Origin: Leucobacter sp. L43
Lineage (GTDB): Bacteria; Actinomycetota; Actinomycetes; Actinomycetales; Microbacteriaceae
Length of the DNA: 64,000 nt
Direction of reading: 5' to 3'
NCBI RefSeq assembly: GCF_016597785.1
Contig: NZ_JAENJG010000001.1
Coordinates: 1,426,001 to 1,490,000, forward strand
The notes beneath the pieces are model-generated. The model saw only the letters and a list, made by a program, of their open reading frames with translations. It was not told the DNA's origin and made no database searches. Of the stretch, positions 42,752-51,600 are shown in pieces (the stretch's first letter is position 1; the number at the start of each line of letters is the position of its first letter). The position numbers were made by a program, and so were the translations under genes.

Positions 42752-43661
42752 GCCGCGCGTCTCCGTAACGCACACCTCCGCGCAGGCGCAGTGCGAGGGC
42801 GATCCAGATCGTGACGCCCCGTTCGATCATCCACAGCGGAGCCCACCAGGGCGCGCTCCGCGGGAAGACCCTGCGACCGTTGCTGCGCCGCCGACCGCGC
42901 TCTGCGACGAGCAGCAGCGCACCGAGCAGGGCGATGGCACGTGCGCGCTTGCGCAGGCACCAGAGCACGACCGGGAGGATCGCTGCTTCGGCGAGCAGAC
43001 GCGCCGGCTGAGCCCAGCTGTCGTACGCCTGGCGCACGCGCTGGGACCGGAAGTGGCGCGCCGAGGGCGGGCGCCGCGCGACGTAGATCCCGGGTCGGTG
43101 CGCGACCCGCCCCCCGTGCGCGCGGACGGTGCGTTCGAGTTCCAAATTCTCGAACAGCACTTCGGGATCGTACCCGCCCATGGCGGTGAACGTGGACCGT
43201 CGCAGCCCGTACGTGCCCGGGTAGTCTTCACCCAGCGCGCGATTGAGCAGGCTGCGGCCCGTATCCCACCTCGCGTGCCAGGGGGCGGGGGTGAAGTAGT
43301 TCTGCGGTTTGACGAGATCGGCGGCGCCCAGGGCGCGGATCACGGCGGTCAGCGCGGGGCGGTCGTACCGCACGTCGTCGTCCGCGAGGATGACGCGCTC
43401 GTGGCGCGCGGCTGCGACTCCCGCGAGCACCCCGTGCACCTTGCCGTTGCCCGCGCCGGAGCCGGTCACCGGAAGATGCCGCACGATACCCCGCCAGGCG
43501 TCAGCATGCGCCGAGAACCGCTCCTCGTCCGACCCGTCAACGACGGTGACGTCGATCCATGTGGCGAGTTGTCGCAGGTACGACGTCATTTCGGCGAGCT
43601 CGCCATCCGCGCGCCAGCGCAGTGGGATGACGTACTCAGCCGCTTCCCGGTCGCCCATCAT
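42663..43661 (-). CDS. Family 2 glycosyltransferase, membrane-associated
   Basis: A 332-residue GT-A enzyme. It has the nucleotide-sugar site RVILADDDVRYDRPAL (Asp-rich metal motif), YPGTYGLRRSTFTAMGGYDP, the EDL-like FENLELERTV and two C-terminal hydrophobic stretches (PARLLAEAAILPVVLWCL, AIALLGALLLV). Substrates unknown. Two adjacent ATGs (43661, 43658) are possible starts; the Shine-Dalgarno is poor. It begins 7 bases after the CDGSH gene and so shares its transcript. The 3' end runs 89 bases into the convergent aminotransferase gene. Confidence 0.8.
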   Translation of the reverse strand: MMGDREAAEYVIPLRWRADGELAEMTSYLRQLATWIDVTVVDGSDEERFSAHADAWRGIVRHLPVTGSGAGNGKVHGVLAGVAAARHERVILADDDVRYDRPALTAVIRALGAADLVKPQNYFTPAPWHARWDTGRSLLNRALGEDYPGTYGLRRSTFTAMGGYDPEVLFENLELERTVRAHGGRVAHRPGIYVARRPPSARHFRSQRVRQAYDSWAQPARLLAEAAILPVVLWCLRKRARAIALLGALLLVAERGRRRSNGRRVFPRSAPWWAPLWMIERGVTIWIALALRLRGGVRYGDARLSRAAHSQAQLRRRVETGDRSRYAGSARP

Positions 43662-43668
43662 GCCGCCA

Positions 43669-43869
43669 TTAGTCGTCCGTGCGGAATCCGGAGAGCCGGT
43701 GGGTCCCATCGCAGAACGGTTTGATCGTCGAGAGGCCGCACCTGCAGAGCGCGATAGTTCGTCGCTTCTGCGGAATCGGCGCTCCGTCCGACGTCCGCAG
43801 GTTGATCGCCCCGCGCACGATCAGCGGACCGTCGGGGTAGGGAGTGATCGACGGTTCCTCGGGAGTCAT
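43669..43869 (-). CDS. CDGSH-type [2Fe-2S] protein
   Basis: A 66-residue protein with the three-Cys-one-His cluster motif: ALCRCGLS then KPFCDGTHR (C-X-C-...-C-X2-G-X-H). CDGSH proteins (mitoNEET family) carry a labile [2Fe-2S] cluster that can pass electrons or the cluster. It overlaps the diiron oxidase-type gene by 4 bases (ATGA), which suggests it serves that enzyme. Confidence 0.92.
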   Translation of the reverse strand: MTPEEPSITPYPDGPLIVRGAINLRTSDGAPIPQKRRTIALCRCGLSTIKPFCDGTHRLSGFRTDD

Positions 43870-44909
43870 GCGGCCGTCGCCTCTCGGAGCGACGAACGCC
43901 CCTCAGTCCACGCGGTGAGCATGTGCTCTCCCATCCAACCGTCGACGGTGAGACACGCCACCGCTCCGAACATGATGTCCGGCAGGAGCTCGGGGCGGTC
44001 CTCGGCGAGCGCGCCGGCCATGTCGCGCCCGGCGATCTGCTCGTGCACCGCGTCGGCTTCGACGTGCTCGTCGAAGTAGTCAGTCACTTCCTCGCCGTAT
44101 CCGAGGCGCCGGAATCCGTCGCCGTACAGCCGATTCGGGATGGCGGAGGTCATTTCGAACGCGGCGAGGTGCCCGACGATCGCCCCGACCAGCCTGCGGT
44201 TGAGCCCGAACATCGACATCATGTTGTGCGAGGCGAAGGTGATGGAGGGAACGACGTCGACGTATCGCCCGTAGGCGTCGTCGAGCCCCGCCTCGCGCAT
44301 CGTCTTCGCATAGATCGTGGCATGGACTCGGTCCGGCCGGCCGCTCCCGTACTCGTCCGCCTGAATCTCGACGAGCGCCGCCTTCGCTCCCCCGCGCAGG
44401 CGCGGAATCGCCCAGGAATGCGGATCGGCTTCGCGGAGCGTGTAGATCGACTTCTGCATCAGGAACTCTTCGGCCTGCTCCTGCGTCGCTCGTTTGGCGA
44501 AGTACCGCGACAGGCTGGGCCCGGCGTCTGCCGACGTCAGATCGAAGAGAGCCTTCGCGACGGCTCGCGCCTGCGGGGCCGGAATCTCGGGAAGCGAGAT
44601 GCGCGCGCGCAGCTCCGATTCGAATGCCGCCTCCAGCACCGCTCGCGCCTCGATGAGCGCGGTGTCCCACTCGCAGTCGGCGGAGATGCCGTCGATGGAC
44701 CCGTAGTGGCAGGCGTAGAGCAGGAAGAGCGCGAGCTGAATGTCATCATCGTGCGTGATGTCCGCACTCTCCTCGACCGCGCGCCGCGCCGCCTCCGGAG
44801 CACCTGCGGTCTCCTCCGCCCCGGCGAGGCTGCGGAGCAGCGATTCGCTCAGCGGCCCCCGCGCGTGAAATGCGAGCAGTGCGGATGATGTGTCGACGGT
44901 GGCGGACAT
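43866..44909 (-). CDS. Iron-containing redox enzyme family protein (heme-oxygenase-like diiron oxidase)
   Basis: A 347-residue all-helical protein of the HDO superfamily. Likely metal ligands include Glu/His in ALVEIQADEYGSGRPDRVHA and HVEADAVHEQ, with GHLAAFEMTSAIPNR between. HDO enzymes use dioxygen for N-oxygenation, desaturation or chain scission; the substrate here is unknown. TAGGAG is 6 bases before ATG 44909. It heads a three-gene operon with CDGSH and GT2. Confidence 0.82.
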   Translation of the reverse strand: MSATVDTSSALLAFHARGPLSESLLRSLAGAEETAGAPEAARRAVEESADITHDDDIQLALFLLYACHYGSIDGISADCEWDTALIEARAVLEAAFESELRARISLPEIPAPQARAVAKALFDLTSADAGPSLSRYFAKRATQEQAEEFLMQKSIYTLREADPHSWAIPRLRGGAKAALVEIQADEYGSGRPDRVHATIYAKTMREAGLDDAYGRYVDVVPSITFASHNMMSMFGLNRRLVGAIVGHLAAFEMTSAIPNRLYGDGFRRLGYGEEVTDYFDEHVEADAVHEQIAGRDMAGALAEDRPELLPDIMFGAVACLTVDGWMGEHMLTAWTEGRSSLREATAA

Positions 44910-45026
44910 GGCTCTCCTATCTCAAGTCTTCTCAGCTTGGCCGAGCGAGAGGTGCACGAACAGGGCTTGGCGCCGTGCCAGTGCGTGCGCTATGCGCCGT
45001 GACCGGCCCTCCGCCCGCGGTGCCCG

Positions 45027-46109
45027 TCAGCTCTCGTTGCGCTCGCGGATCTCCCGCCCGTCGTCGATGTCCTTCTGCTCCTTCTTCGCGGCCTTGTCGC
45101 TCTTGCGGGTATCCCGCGGAGGGAGTTGGATGCGTTCTTCCGCGGGCATGCCGGCCTGCAGTTCACGGCCGCGCTCCAGTTCGGCGTCGAATTCGGCTCC
45201 GAAGAGAATGGCGTTGTTCGCGATCCAGAGCCACAGGAGGAAGATGATGACGCCCGCGAGCGAACCGTAGGTCTTGTCGTAGTTGGAGAAGTTCGCGACG
45301 TAGAAGCCGAACGCGGCAGTCGCGATCGCGAGGAGAATGAGCGCGAGGAAGGCTCCCATGCTCATCCAGCGGAACTTGGGCTGCTTGGCGTTCGGAGTCG
45401 CGTAGTAGAGGATCGCCAGGATCAGCGCGAACACCACGGCGAGCACGGGCCACTTCGCGATCGACCACACCATCGTCGCAGTCTCGCCGATGCCGAGCGC
45501 CGAGCCGACCGCGTCGGCGACCGGCCCCGAGACCACGAGCATGACCGCTGCGATCACGATGAGCACGAGCGAGATGATCGTGACGAGCAGCTGGGCCGGC
45601 TTGAGCTTCCAGAACGGTCGTCCCTCCTCGATTTCGTAGATCCGGTTCATCGCACGGCTGAAAGCCGTCACGTAGCCGGAAGCCGACCAGATGGCGACGA
45701 CGAGGCCGCTCACCAGGGCGAAACCGGCGGCGGGCGAAGTGGCGAACTGCTCGATGGGCCCGCGCACCACATCTGCCGTCCCCCCGGGAGCGACTTCGTC
45801 GACGATGCCCAGAATCGCATCCGTCGCGGCAGGGCCCTGCCCGAAGACGCCCAGCAGCGAGAAGATCGCGATGAGCGCGGGGAAGAGCGCGAGTACGGCG
45901 TAGTACGTGAGGCTCGCCGCGATATCGGTGCACTGGTCCGCTCCGAATTCGCGGAGGGTTTTGCGCAGAACGTACACCCATGACCGCTTCTGCAGATCCG
46001 TCGGCCCATCGGGCTTCCGCGAATCCTCCGGGTCCGGTGCGGCCTTCCTGGCGTCGGTCTGCGGGCGGCGATGCGCGCTCGCGGTGCGTGAGGTGTGATC
46101 CGTGTTCAT
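45027..46109 (-). CDS. YihY/BrkB family inner-membrane protein
   Basis: A 360-residue protein. After a ~40-residue polar N-terminus come six predicted membrane helices: YAVLALFPALIAIFSLLGVF, ALVSGLVVAIWSASGYVTAF, the following MNRIYEIEEGRPFWKLKP loop typical of the family, and YGSLAGVIIFLLWLWIANNAILFGAEFD. The C-terminus is highly charged. Function is not settled (often annotated ribonuclease BN in error). ATG 46109 has only a weak GAG upstream; the longer frame lacks support. Confidence 0.88.
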   Translation of the reverse strand: MNTDHTSRTASAHRRPQTDARKAAPDPEDSRKPDGPTDLQKRSWVYVLRKTLREFGADQCTDIAASLTYYAVLALFPALIAIFSLLGVFGQGPAATDAILGIVDEVAPGGTADVVRGPIEQFATSPAAGFALVSGLVVAIWSASGYVTAFSRAMNRIYEIEEGRPFWKLKPAQLLVTIISLVLIVIAAVMLVVSGPVADAVGSALGIGETATMVWSIAKWPVLAVVFALILAILYYATPNAKQPKFRWMSMGAFLALILLAIATAAFGFYVANFSNYDKTYGSLAGVIIFLLWLWIANNAILFGAEFDAELERGRELQAGMPAEERIQLPPRDTRKSDKAAKKEQKDIDDGREIRERNES

Positions 46110-46301
46110 CAGGTGCTCTTCCCGTGTCGGCTCGAAGATGCGGACGTTCCTCTCCAGTGAATGACGGCCGGCGCGCGTCGTCATCGGGGTCGCGAACTGG
46201 CGTCGGCTGCCCTATAGTGGCGCGATCTGCTCCGCACCGCTCCTCCGAGTTCGAGGCGGAATATTCTGCCGGGGCGACCGGCGAGACGGCAGGATAGAAC
46301 C

Positions 46302-48005
46302 ATGGTCGCCTCCCCGCACGCTTCTCGCCCCTGGCTCACCTCGTATGCGGAGGGTGTGCCCGCAGAGATCGATGAACCGGCGCAATCGCTGCCCGAGATG
46401 CTCTCGGCGAGTGTGCGAGCGTTTCCCTCCCATGTCGCACTCGAGTTCTTCGGTGCTCCGACGACCTACCGGCAATTGGGGGAACAGGTCGAACGCGCGG
46501 CTGAGGGGCTGCGGCGCATCGGCGTGACCAAGGGGGATCGCGTAGCGCTCGTGCTCCCGAACTGTCCGCAGCATGTCGTCGCGTTCTACGCCGTGCTCCG
46601 GCTCGGCGCCATCGTCGTGGAGCACAACCCGCTGTACACGGCGCGCGAGCTGCGGCACCAGTTCGAGGATCACGGCGCCCGGTTCGCCATCGTCTGGGAC
46701 AAGGTCGTGGACACCGTCGCCGGGTTCCCGTCGGATCTCAAGCTCGAACGCATCGTGAGCGTTGACCTGACCGCCGCCATGCCCCGCGCGCAGCGTCTCC
46801 TCCTGCGGCTGCCGATTCCGGCGGCGCGCGCATCGCGGGCGAAACTGACGACCGCTCCGCGGGCGAAGGATCTCATCTCGTGGAAATCGCTGCTCGACCA
46901 CCGACGGCTCTCCAAGCGCGTCCCGGGTCCTGCGATGCGGGATACGGCGCTCCTGCAGTACACCAGCGGCACCACCGGAACCCCGAAGGGTGCGATTCTC
47001 ACGCACGCGAATCTCATGGCCAACGCGATGCAGGGCCGGGCGTGGGTGCCGGGGCTCGTCGCGGGATCCGAGACGTTCTACGGAGTGCTGCCGCTCTTCC
47101 ACGCCTACGGGATGACGCTGTGCCTGACCTTCGCGATGAGCATCGGGGCCAAACTCGTCCTGTTCCCGACCTTCAGCGTCGACCTCGTGACGAAGGCGGC
47201 GCGCAAGAGCGCTCCCACGTTCCTGCCAGCGGTTCCTCCGATCTACGATCAGCTCGCGCGTGCGGCGTCCCGCGGAACCATCGATCTCTCCAGCGTGCGC
47301 TTCGCCATCTCCGGCGCCATGAGCCTGCCAGTCGCGACGGTCGAGCGATGGGAAGACGCGACGGGCGGCCTGCTCGTCGAGGGCTACGGGATGACGGAGA
47401 GCTCGCCGGTCGCACTCGGCAATCCGATCGGCAAGACCCGGCGTCCTGGAACGGTCGGCGTGCCGTTTCCCAGCACCGAGATCCGCGTCGTCGACCCGGA
47501 GGATCCCCTGACCGACCTTCCCTTGGGCGAAGCCGGAGAACTGCTCATCCGCGGCCCCCAGGTCTTCCAGGGGTACTGGGGTCGCCCGATCGAGACTGCG
47601 GAGGCCCTGCTGCCCGACGGGTGGCTCCGAACGGGTGACATCGCCGAGGTTTCTGACGACGGGTTCGTGACGATCGTCGATCGACTCAAAGAGATCATCA
47701 TCACGGGGGGATTCAACGTCTCGCCGAGCGAGGTGGAGAGCGCCATCGCGGCGCACCCGGACGTGGTCGCGGCTGCCGTCGTGGGGCTGCCGAGGCCCGA
47801 TGGCGGCGAGGAGGTCGCCGCCGCAGTGGTGCTCCGAGACGGTGCGGAGCTGGAACCGGCGGCCCTGCGGGACTTCTGCCGCACGCGCCTCACCCCGTAC
47901 AAGGTGCCGAGACGCTTCTTCCAGGTCGAAGACCTCCCCCGCTCGCTCATCGGCAAGGTGCTGCGCCGAAGCGTGCGAGAGCAGCTGCTCGCCAGCTCAG
48001 AGTGA
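46302..48005 (+). CDS. Long-chain fatty acid-CoA ligase (AMP-binding enzyme)
   Basis: A 567-residue acyl-adenylating enzyme that activates fatty acids with ATP and CoA. Motifs: P-loop YTSGTTGTPKGAILTH, LLVEGYGMTESSPVAL, WLRTGDIAEVSDDGF and the hinge KEIIITGGFNVSPSEVE, with the catalytic lysine in SLIGKVLRR near the end. AGGAT is 7 bases before ATG 46302. A -10 TATAGT (46213-46218) gives a leader of about 77 bases. It is monocistronic, divergent from brkB. Confidence 0.9.
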   Translation: MVASPHASRPWLTSYAEGVPAEIDEPAQSLPEMLSASVRAFPSHVALEFFGAPTTYRQLGEQVERAAEGLRRIGVTKGDRVALVLPNCPQHVVAFYAVLRLGAIVVEHNPLYTARELRHQFEDHGARFAIVWDKVVDTVAGFPSDLKLERIVSVDLTAAMPRAQRLLLRLPIPAARASRAKLTTAPRAKDLISWKSLLDHRRLSKRVPGPAMRDTALLQYTSGTTGTPKGAILTHANLMANAMQGRAWVPGLVAGSETFYGVLPLFHAYGMTLCLTFAMSIGAKLVLFPTFSVDLVTKAARKSAPTFLPAVPPIYDQLARAASRGTIDLSSVRFAISGAMSLPVATVERWEDATGGLLVEGYGMTESSPVALGNPIGKTRRPGTVGVPFPSTEIRVVDPEDPLTDLPLGEAGELLIRGPQVFQGYWGRPIETAEALLPDGWLRTGDIAEVSDDGFVTIVDRLKEIIITGGFNVSPSEVESAIAAHPDVVAAAVVGLPRPDGGEEVAAAVVLRDGAELEPAALRDFCRTRLTPYKVPRRFFQVEDLPRSLIGKVLRRSVREQLLASSE

Positions 48006-48044
48006 GCTCGGCGCGGCTCTCCCCCGCCACGCCGGCAGACGCGA

Positions 48045-48073
48045 CAGGGCCCGCCGCAATGCGACGGGCCCTG
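48045..48073. terminator. Hairpin between acyl-CoA ligase and tRNA-Ser genes
   Basis: CAGGGCCCG (48045-48053) pairs with CGGGCCCTG (48065-48073), 11-base loop. It lies just behind the tRNA-Ser 3' end on the minus strand and 40 bases after the ligase stop, so it can serve both. Confidence 0.65.
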
Positions 48074-48074
48074 A

Positions 48075-48162
48075 TGGCGGAGGATGGGGGATTTGAACCC
48101 CCGAGGGCGTGAACCCAACACGCGTTCCAGGCGTGCGCCATAGGCCGCTAGGCGAATCCTCC
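48075..48162 (-). tRNA. tRNA-Ser (anticodon GGA)
   Basis: Read on the minus strand: acceptor GGAGGAT pairs with ATCCTCC, discriminator G, encoded CCA end. The anticodon loop CTGGAAC gives GGA, reading UCC/UCU serine codons. A long variable arm (GTTGGGTTCACGCCC region) and T-loop GGTTCAAATCC are present, as expected of a class II tRNA. Confidence 0.97.
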
Positions 48163-48309
48163 TCACTGGCCGAAGCCAGCGCGCACCAGTCTAGCGGGTT
48201 CTCGTCAGCACGCCGAACCGGGGGTGCCGCCGACCGCGTCGGAGACCTCACAGACGCCTGTTCGTCGCCCGAAAGAAACCTGAAGATGTACGAGACCTGA
48301 CTACTGAAC

Positions 48310-48373
48310 TTGAAAGTAACGGAACGGTAACGCATACTAGGTGAGGCGCACGGGCCACCGCCCGGCGCTTTTT
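48310..48373 (+). promoter_or_regulatory. Promoter, direct-repeat operator and terminator-like hairpin before the CHAP-like gene
   Basis: -35 TTGAAA (48310-48315) and -10 CATACT (48333-48338) are 17 bases apart. Between them GTAACG occurs at 48316-48321 and 48327-48332, an 11-bp offset as in OmpR-type (for example MtrA) sites. From 48346 a stem GCGC-A-CGGGC/GCCCG-GCGC is followed by TTTTTG (48369-48374), an intrinsic-terminator shape ahead of the gene. Confidence 0.5.
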
Positions 48374-48397
48374 GTTGGAAAGTCCGGAGTTTATCGC

Positions 48398-49039
48398 GTG
48401 AATGTTTCTGCCAAGGTGTTCGTAGTCGGCCTGGTTTCCTCAGTGACCTTTGCCGTCGGCGCAGCACCAGCGGCGGCCGATGTGCCGCTCGAGGATTTCT
48501 CCTCACCGGCCGCAGCCGTACAGCCCGTCACCACCGTCGCCCAGCAGCTCGACACCACTGAAGACGCCCTCGCCGGCGCTTCCATCGAGTCGGTACTGCA
48601 GGTCGAAGAAGAGATCGCGACGGTTCCGCACGGTTACGACGTCGAAGCGGCGATCGAGCTCGCGAAGAGCGAGATCGGCACCAGCCGCCCCACCGGGTGG
48701 AACGCTCCGGGCGAGTGCATCATGTCTGCGCAGCGCTGGGTCAAGGCAGGCAACGGCGCCTGGAACGGAAGCGGCGATCCCGTGGCGAACTACACGGGCG
48801 CGACTCGCGTGTCGCTCGCCGATGCCGAAGCCGGCGACATCATCCAGTACGAGTACACCGCTTCCCCCACATCGTGGGTGACCGGCGTCCACACGGTGCT
48901 CATCACCGAGGTCAACGACGACGGCACCTTCACGATCATCCAGTCGAACAGCCCCGGAGGCTCCGGCCTCGTCACCGAGGAGCAGGACTGGACCCCGGCG
49001 CCGCCGGAGGGCTTCACCGCCGCCGTCTGGCGCTTCTAG
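48398..49039 (+). CDS. Secreted CHAP-like cysteine amidohydrolase domain protein
   Basis: A 213-residue exported protein. Residues 1-30 form a signal peptide with hydrophobic core VFVVGLVSSVTFAVG and cleavage likely after PAAA. After an acidic Ala/Val/Thr linker, residues about 95-213 look like a CHAP/NlpC-type domain: the Cys in APGECIMSAQRWV and the His in WVTGVHTVLITEV, followed by the FTIIQSNSPGGSG strand. Likely acts on peptidoglycan cross-bridges. GTG 48398 has GGAG 8 bases upstream. Confidence 0.75.
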   Translation: MNVSAKVFVVGLVSSVTFAVGAAPAAADVPLEDFSSPAAAVQPVTTVAQQLDTTEDALAGASIESVLQVEEEIATVPHGYDVEAAIELAKSEIGTSRPTGWNAPGECIMSAQRWVKAGNGAWNGSGDPVANYTGATRVSLADAEAGDIIQYEYTASPTSWVTGVHTVLITEVNDDGTFTIIQSNSPGGSGLVTEEQDWTPAPPEGFTAAVWRF

Positions 49040-49095
49040 CCCCATCGCGCGCACCGCGCGGCTCCGGCAGCTTCACGCGCTCCCCATCGCGCCCC

Positions 49096-50316
49096 TCAGG
49101 CGCTGCGAGCGGCGCTGAGCACCGACTCGTACACGGCGAGCATCTCGCCGCTGCGAGCCGACTGCAGAAAACGCGTCGCCACTGACGCATCCACCCGTCG
49201 CACTCCCGGAGCAGCCGCCAATTCCGCGGCGGCCTCCCGCAGTGCACGCGCGAGGGCTGCGACGCTTCCGTCGGCCACCACCCACTTCTGGTCGACGTCG
49301 ACGTCGTCGGCGATCTCCGCGTCGGAGAAGATGGTCGGCGTTCCGAGCGCTGCCGCTTCGAACGGCGTGAGGCCCTGCGTCTCGAACCCTATCGATGTCT
49401 GCACCAGGGCGTCGGCATCCCGCAGCGCCGCAAGCGCAGCGGGATAGGGAACCGGCCCGGGGATCGTCACCCGGTCGGCGAGCCCGAGCGCAGCGATGCG
49501 CTCTTCGACGCGCGGCAGCAGCAGCCCGGCTCCGTGCAGGGCGATGTCGGCGTCGATTCCCGACAGCGCGATCGCGTCGATGAACTCGAGTACGCGCTTC
49601 TCGTGACTCATGCGCCCGAGCCACACGAGCTTCGGGCGAGTTCGTTCCGAGCGCGGCACCTCCCGAGCAGCGGCGACCGCTTCGTCGTCCACCCCGTTCG
49701 GCGTGACGAGCACGGTGGAGCTCACCCCGTGCCGTCGCAGCGCCTCGGCGAAGTGCTGCGACGGTGCGGTGACGGCGTCGGCGTCGGCTGCGAGCTCGGC
49801 CAGGTACCGCCACGCGCCACGCGAAGCAGGGTCGACGCCCCCGCGCGGGCGGCCGAGAACGAGCTGTCGCCACGCGCGCAGCCCCGCGAACGCGAGCGGC
49901 GCGAGCGGCGTCACGGCGCGCGTGCCCTCATCGACGTGGTTGTGCATCGTGTGCACGATCGGCACCCGGAGACCTCGTGCCGCACGCACGCCGATCATCG
50001 CTCCCCAGAAGTCGCCCTGCACGTGCACCAGATCGACGGGCGGCCTGGTCGCGAGCGCGTTCGCGAGCCTGCGATCAGCACTCCTCCCCGGCCAGATCAG
50101 GCTGTACTCGCGATCGCGCGTGATCGGCCGAGAGGGGAGATCGATGTACGCGTCGCGATTCGGCTCCGCCGTCGAGTAGCCAAGTCGGTGCAGTGCGGGT
50201 GCCGCGACCGTGACACGATGCCCGAGGCGTTCGAGAGCGCGTCGCTGCATGCGGATCGCCACCTGCACACCGCCGAGCGATTCGGGGTGCTGATCGGTGA
50301 CGATGAGGATGTGCAC
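49096..50316 (-). CDS. GT4-family glycosyltransferase
   Basis: A 406-residue GT-B enzyme. It has the acceptor-side loop HPESLGGVQVAIRMQRRALE, the HVQGDFWG and HTMHNHVD segments and the donor-side FETQGLTPFEAAALGTPTIF (E-X7-E retaining motif). It likely transfers a hexose from a nucleotide sugar to a cell-envelope lipid or polymer. It starts with GTG 50316, 2 bases after a second GT4 gene, with which it forms an operon. Confidence 0.88.
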   Translation of the reverse strand: MHILIVTDQHPESLGGVQVAIRMQRRALERLGHRVTVAAPALHRLGYSTAEPNRDAYIDLPSRPITRDREYSLIWPGRSADRRLANALATRPPVDLVHVQGDFWGAMIGVRAARGLRVPIVHTMHNHVDEGTRAVTPLAPLAFAGLRAWRQLVLGRPRGGVDPASRGAWRYLAELAADADAVTAPSQHFAEALRRHGVSSTVLVTPNGVDDEAVAAAREVPRSERTRPKLVWLGRMSHEKRVLEFIDAIALSGIDADIALHGAGLLLPRVEERIAALGLADRVTIPGPVPYPAALAALRDADALVQTSIGFETQGLTPFEAAALGTPTIFSDAEIADDVDVDQKWVVADGSVAALARALREAAAELAAAPGVRRVDASVATRFLQSARSGEMLAVYESVLSAARSA

Positions 50317-50318
50317 GG

Positions 50319-51506
50319 TCAGCGGGAGTCGGCTTCGCCGCGGTAGAGCTCCTCGAACGTGTCGAGGGTGCGATCGATGTCGTGCACGGTCACCGCTTCG
50401 AGCGACGCGCGCTGCATGCGCAGGTACTCCTCTGGCGTCTGCTGCAGCACGCGGGTGATGCGGCTCGCGAGCTCGCGGTCGTTGCCCGGTTGGAAGAGAA
50501 AGCCGTTCTCCCCGTCGTGCACGAGGTGCGGCAGCGCCATCGCGTTCGCGGCGACGATGGGGAGACCCGAGGCCATGGCCTCCATCGTCGCGATCGACTG
50601 CAGCTCGGCGATCGATGCGATGGTGAAGACGCTCGCACTGGTGAGGTGCGCGCGCAGTTCGGCGTCGGTGACCCGGCCCGTGAATTCGACACGATCGGAG
50701 ATGCCGAGTTCTTCGGCGAGCTTCTCGAGATTCTTGCGCTGGTCGCCGTCGCCGACGACGGTGAAGTGCACGTCGAGTGATTCGTCGAGGCGCGGGATCG
50801 CGCGGAGAATCACGTCGATCTCCTTCTCGAGCGTGACGCGACCGACGAAGACGAGCTTGTTCGCGGTGCGCGGCTCGAGATCCGCGGTGTAATCGGAGGC
50901 GCGAAGCCCGCAGCTCACCGGTCGCACACCGCGGCGGTGGGTATTGCGCTCGAGGAAGTCCGCCGCCCGACGGGTGGGCGTGGTGACGGCGGCGGCGAGC
51001 CGGAGCACGCGGTCAGCGGCGTTCCAGCCCCAGCGCACGAAGACGCGCTTCGCCTTCTCGGGCAGCAGCGTGAAGTCGAGCACGTTCTCCGGCATGACGT
51101 GGTTCGTGGCGACGATTCGGATGCCCCGCTTCGCGCCCTCGATGGCGAGCGCCCGGCCGATGACGATGTGCGACTGGATGTGGATGACGTCGGGTCGCAC
51201 CCGGTCGAGCAGCTTTCGCGCGTATCCGCGCGCCCTCCAGGGCAGCACGAACCGCAGCCAATCGTGCGGGTACCAGCGCCAACTCGCCCACCGGTGCACG
51301 GTCATGCGCTCGCCTTCGATGGTCTCGACGTAGCTGCCGTGCTGACTGTGGCGTTTCGCTGGTGCGACGACGTGGACGTCGTGGCCGCGCTGCACGAGCC
51401 CGGCTGAGAGGCGTTCGGCGAACCGAGCAGCGCCGTTCACATCTGGAGAGAAGGTGTCGCAGCCCTGCAGAATACGCAGGGGAGCCTGGCGATCGGTGGT
51501 GCTCAC
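50319..51506 (-). CDS. GT4-family glycosyltransferase, mannosyltransferase-like
   Basis: A 395-residue GT-B enzyme with GCDTFSPDVNGAARFAERL at the acceptor side, VIHIQSHIVIGRAL and the donor motif IAELQSIATMEAMASGLPIV. It resembles GDP-mannose or UDP-sugar dependent enzymes that build glycolipids such as dimannosyl-diacylglycerol in actinobacteria; the precise activity is not certain. It starts with GTG 51506. First gene of the pair. Confidence 0.88.
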   Translation of the reverse strand: MSTTDRQAPLRILQGCDTFSPDVNGAARFAERLSAGLVQRGHDVHVVAPAKRHSQHGSYVETIEGERMTVHRWASWRWYPHDWLRFVLPWRARGYARKLLDRVRPDVIHIQSHIVIGRALAIEGAKRGIRIVATNHVMPENVLDFTLLPEKAKRVFVRWGWNAADRVLRLAAAVTTPTRRAADFLERNTHRRGVRPVSCGLRASDYTADLEPRTANKLVFVGRVTLEKEIDVILRAIPRLDESLDVHFTVVGDGDQRKNLEKLAEELGISDRVEFTGRVTDAELRAHLTSASVFTIASIAELQSIATMEAMASGLPIVAANAMALPHLVHDGENGFLFQPGNDRELASRITRVLQQTPEEYLRMQRASLEAVTVHDIDRTLDTFEELYRGEADSR

Positions 51507-51600
51507 GGTGCGCGGGAGTCCTTCGGTCGGAGATGGGTGCGGATTCGCGCGTACGACGCGCGACGCTGCACCAGTCTACAAAGCGCGGCTTGGAACCACT

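Noticed and set aside
45027-46109. Ribonuclease BN
   Set aside because: YihY/BrkB proteins were once labelled so, but RNase BN is an unrelated metallo-beta-lactamase.
48316-48332. GlnR box (GTAAC-N6-GTAAC)
   Set aside because: The downstream gene is a cell-wall-type exported protein with no nitrogen role; an OmpR/MtrA-type reading fits better.
48163-48397. c-di-AMP (ydaO) riboswitch before the CHAP-like gene
   Set aside because: A stretch GAACCGGGGGTGCC looked similar and such genes often have this riboswitch, but the other conserved blocks are missing.
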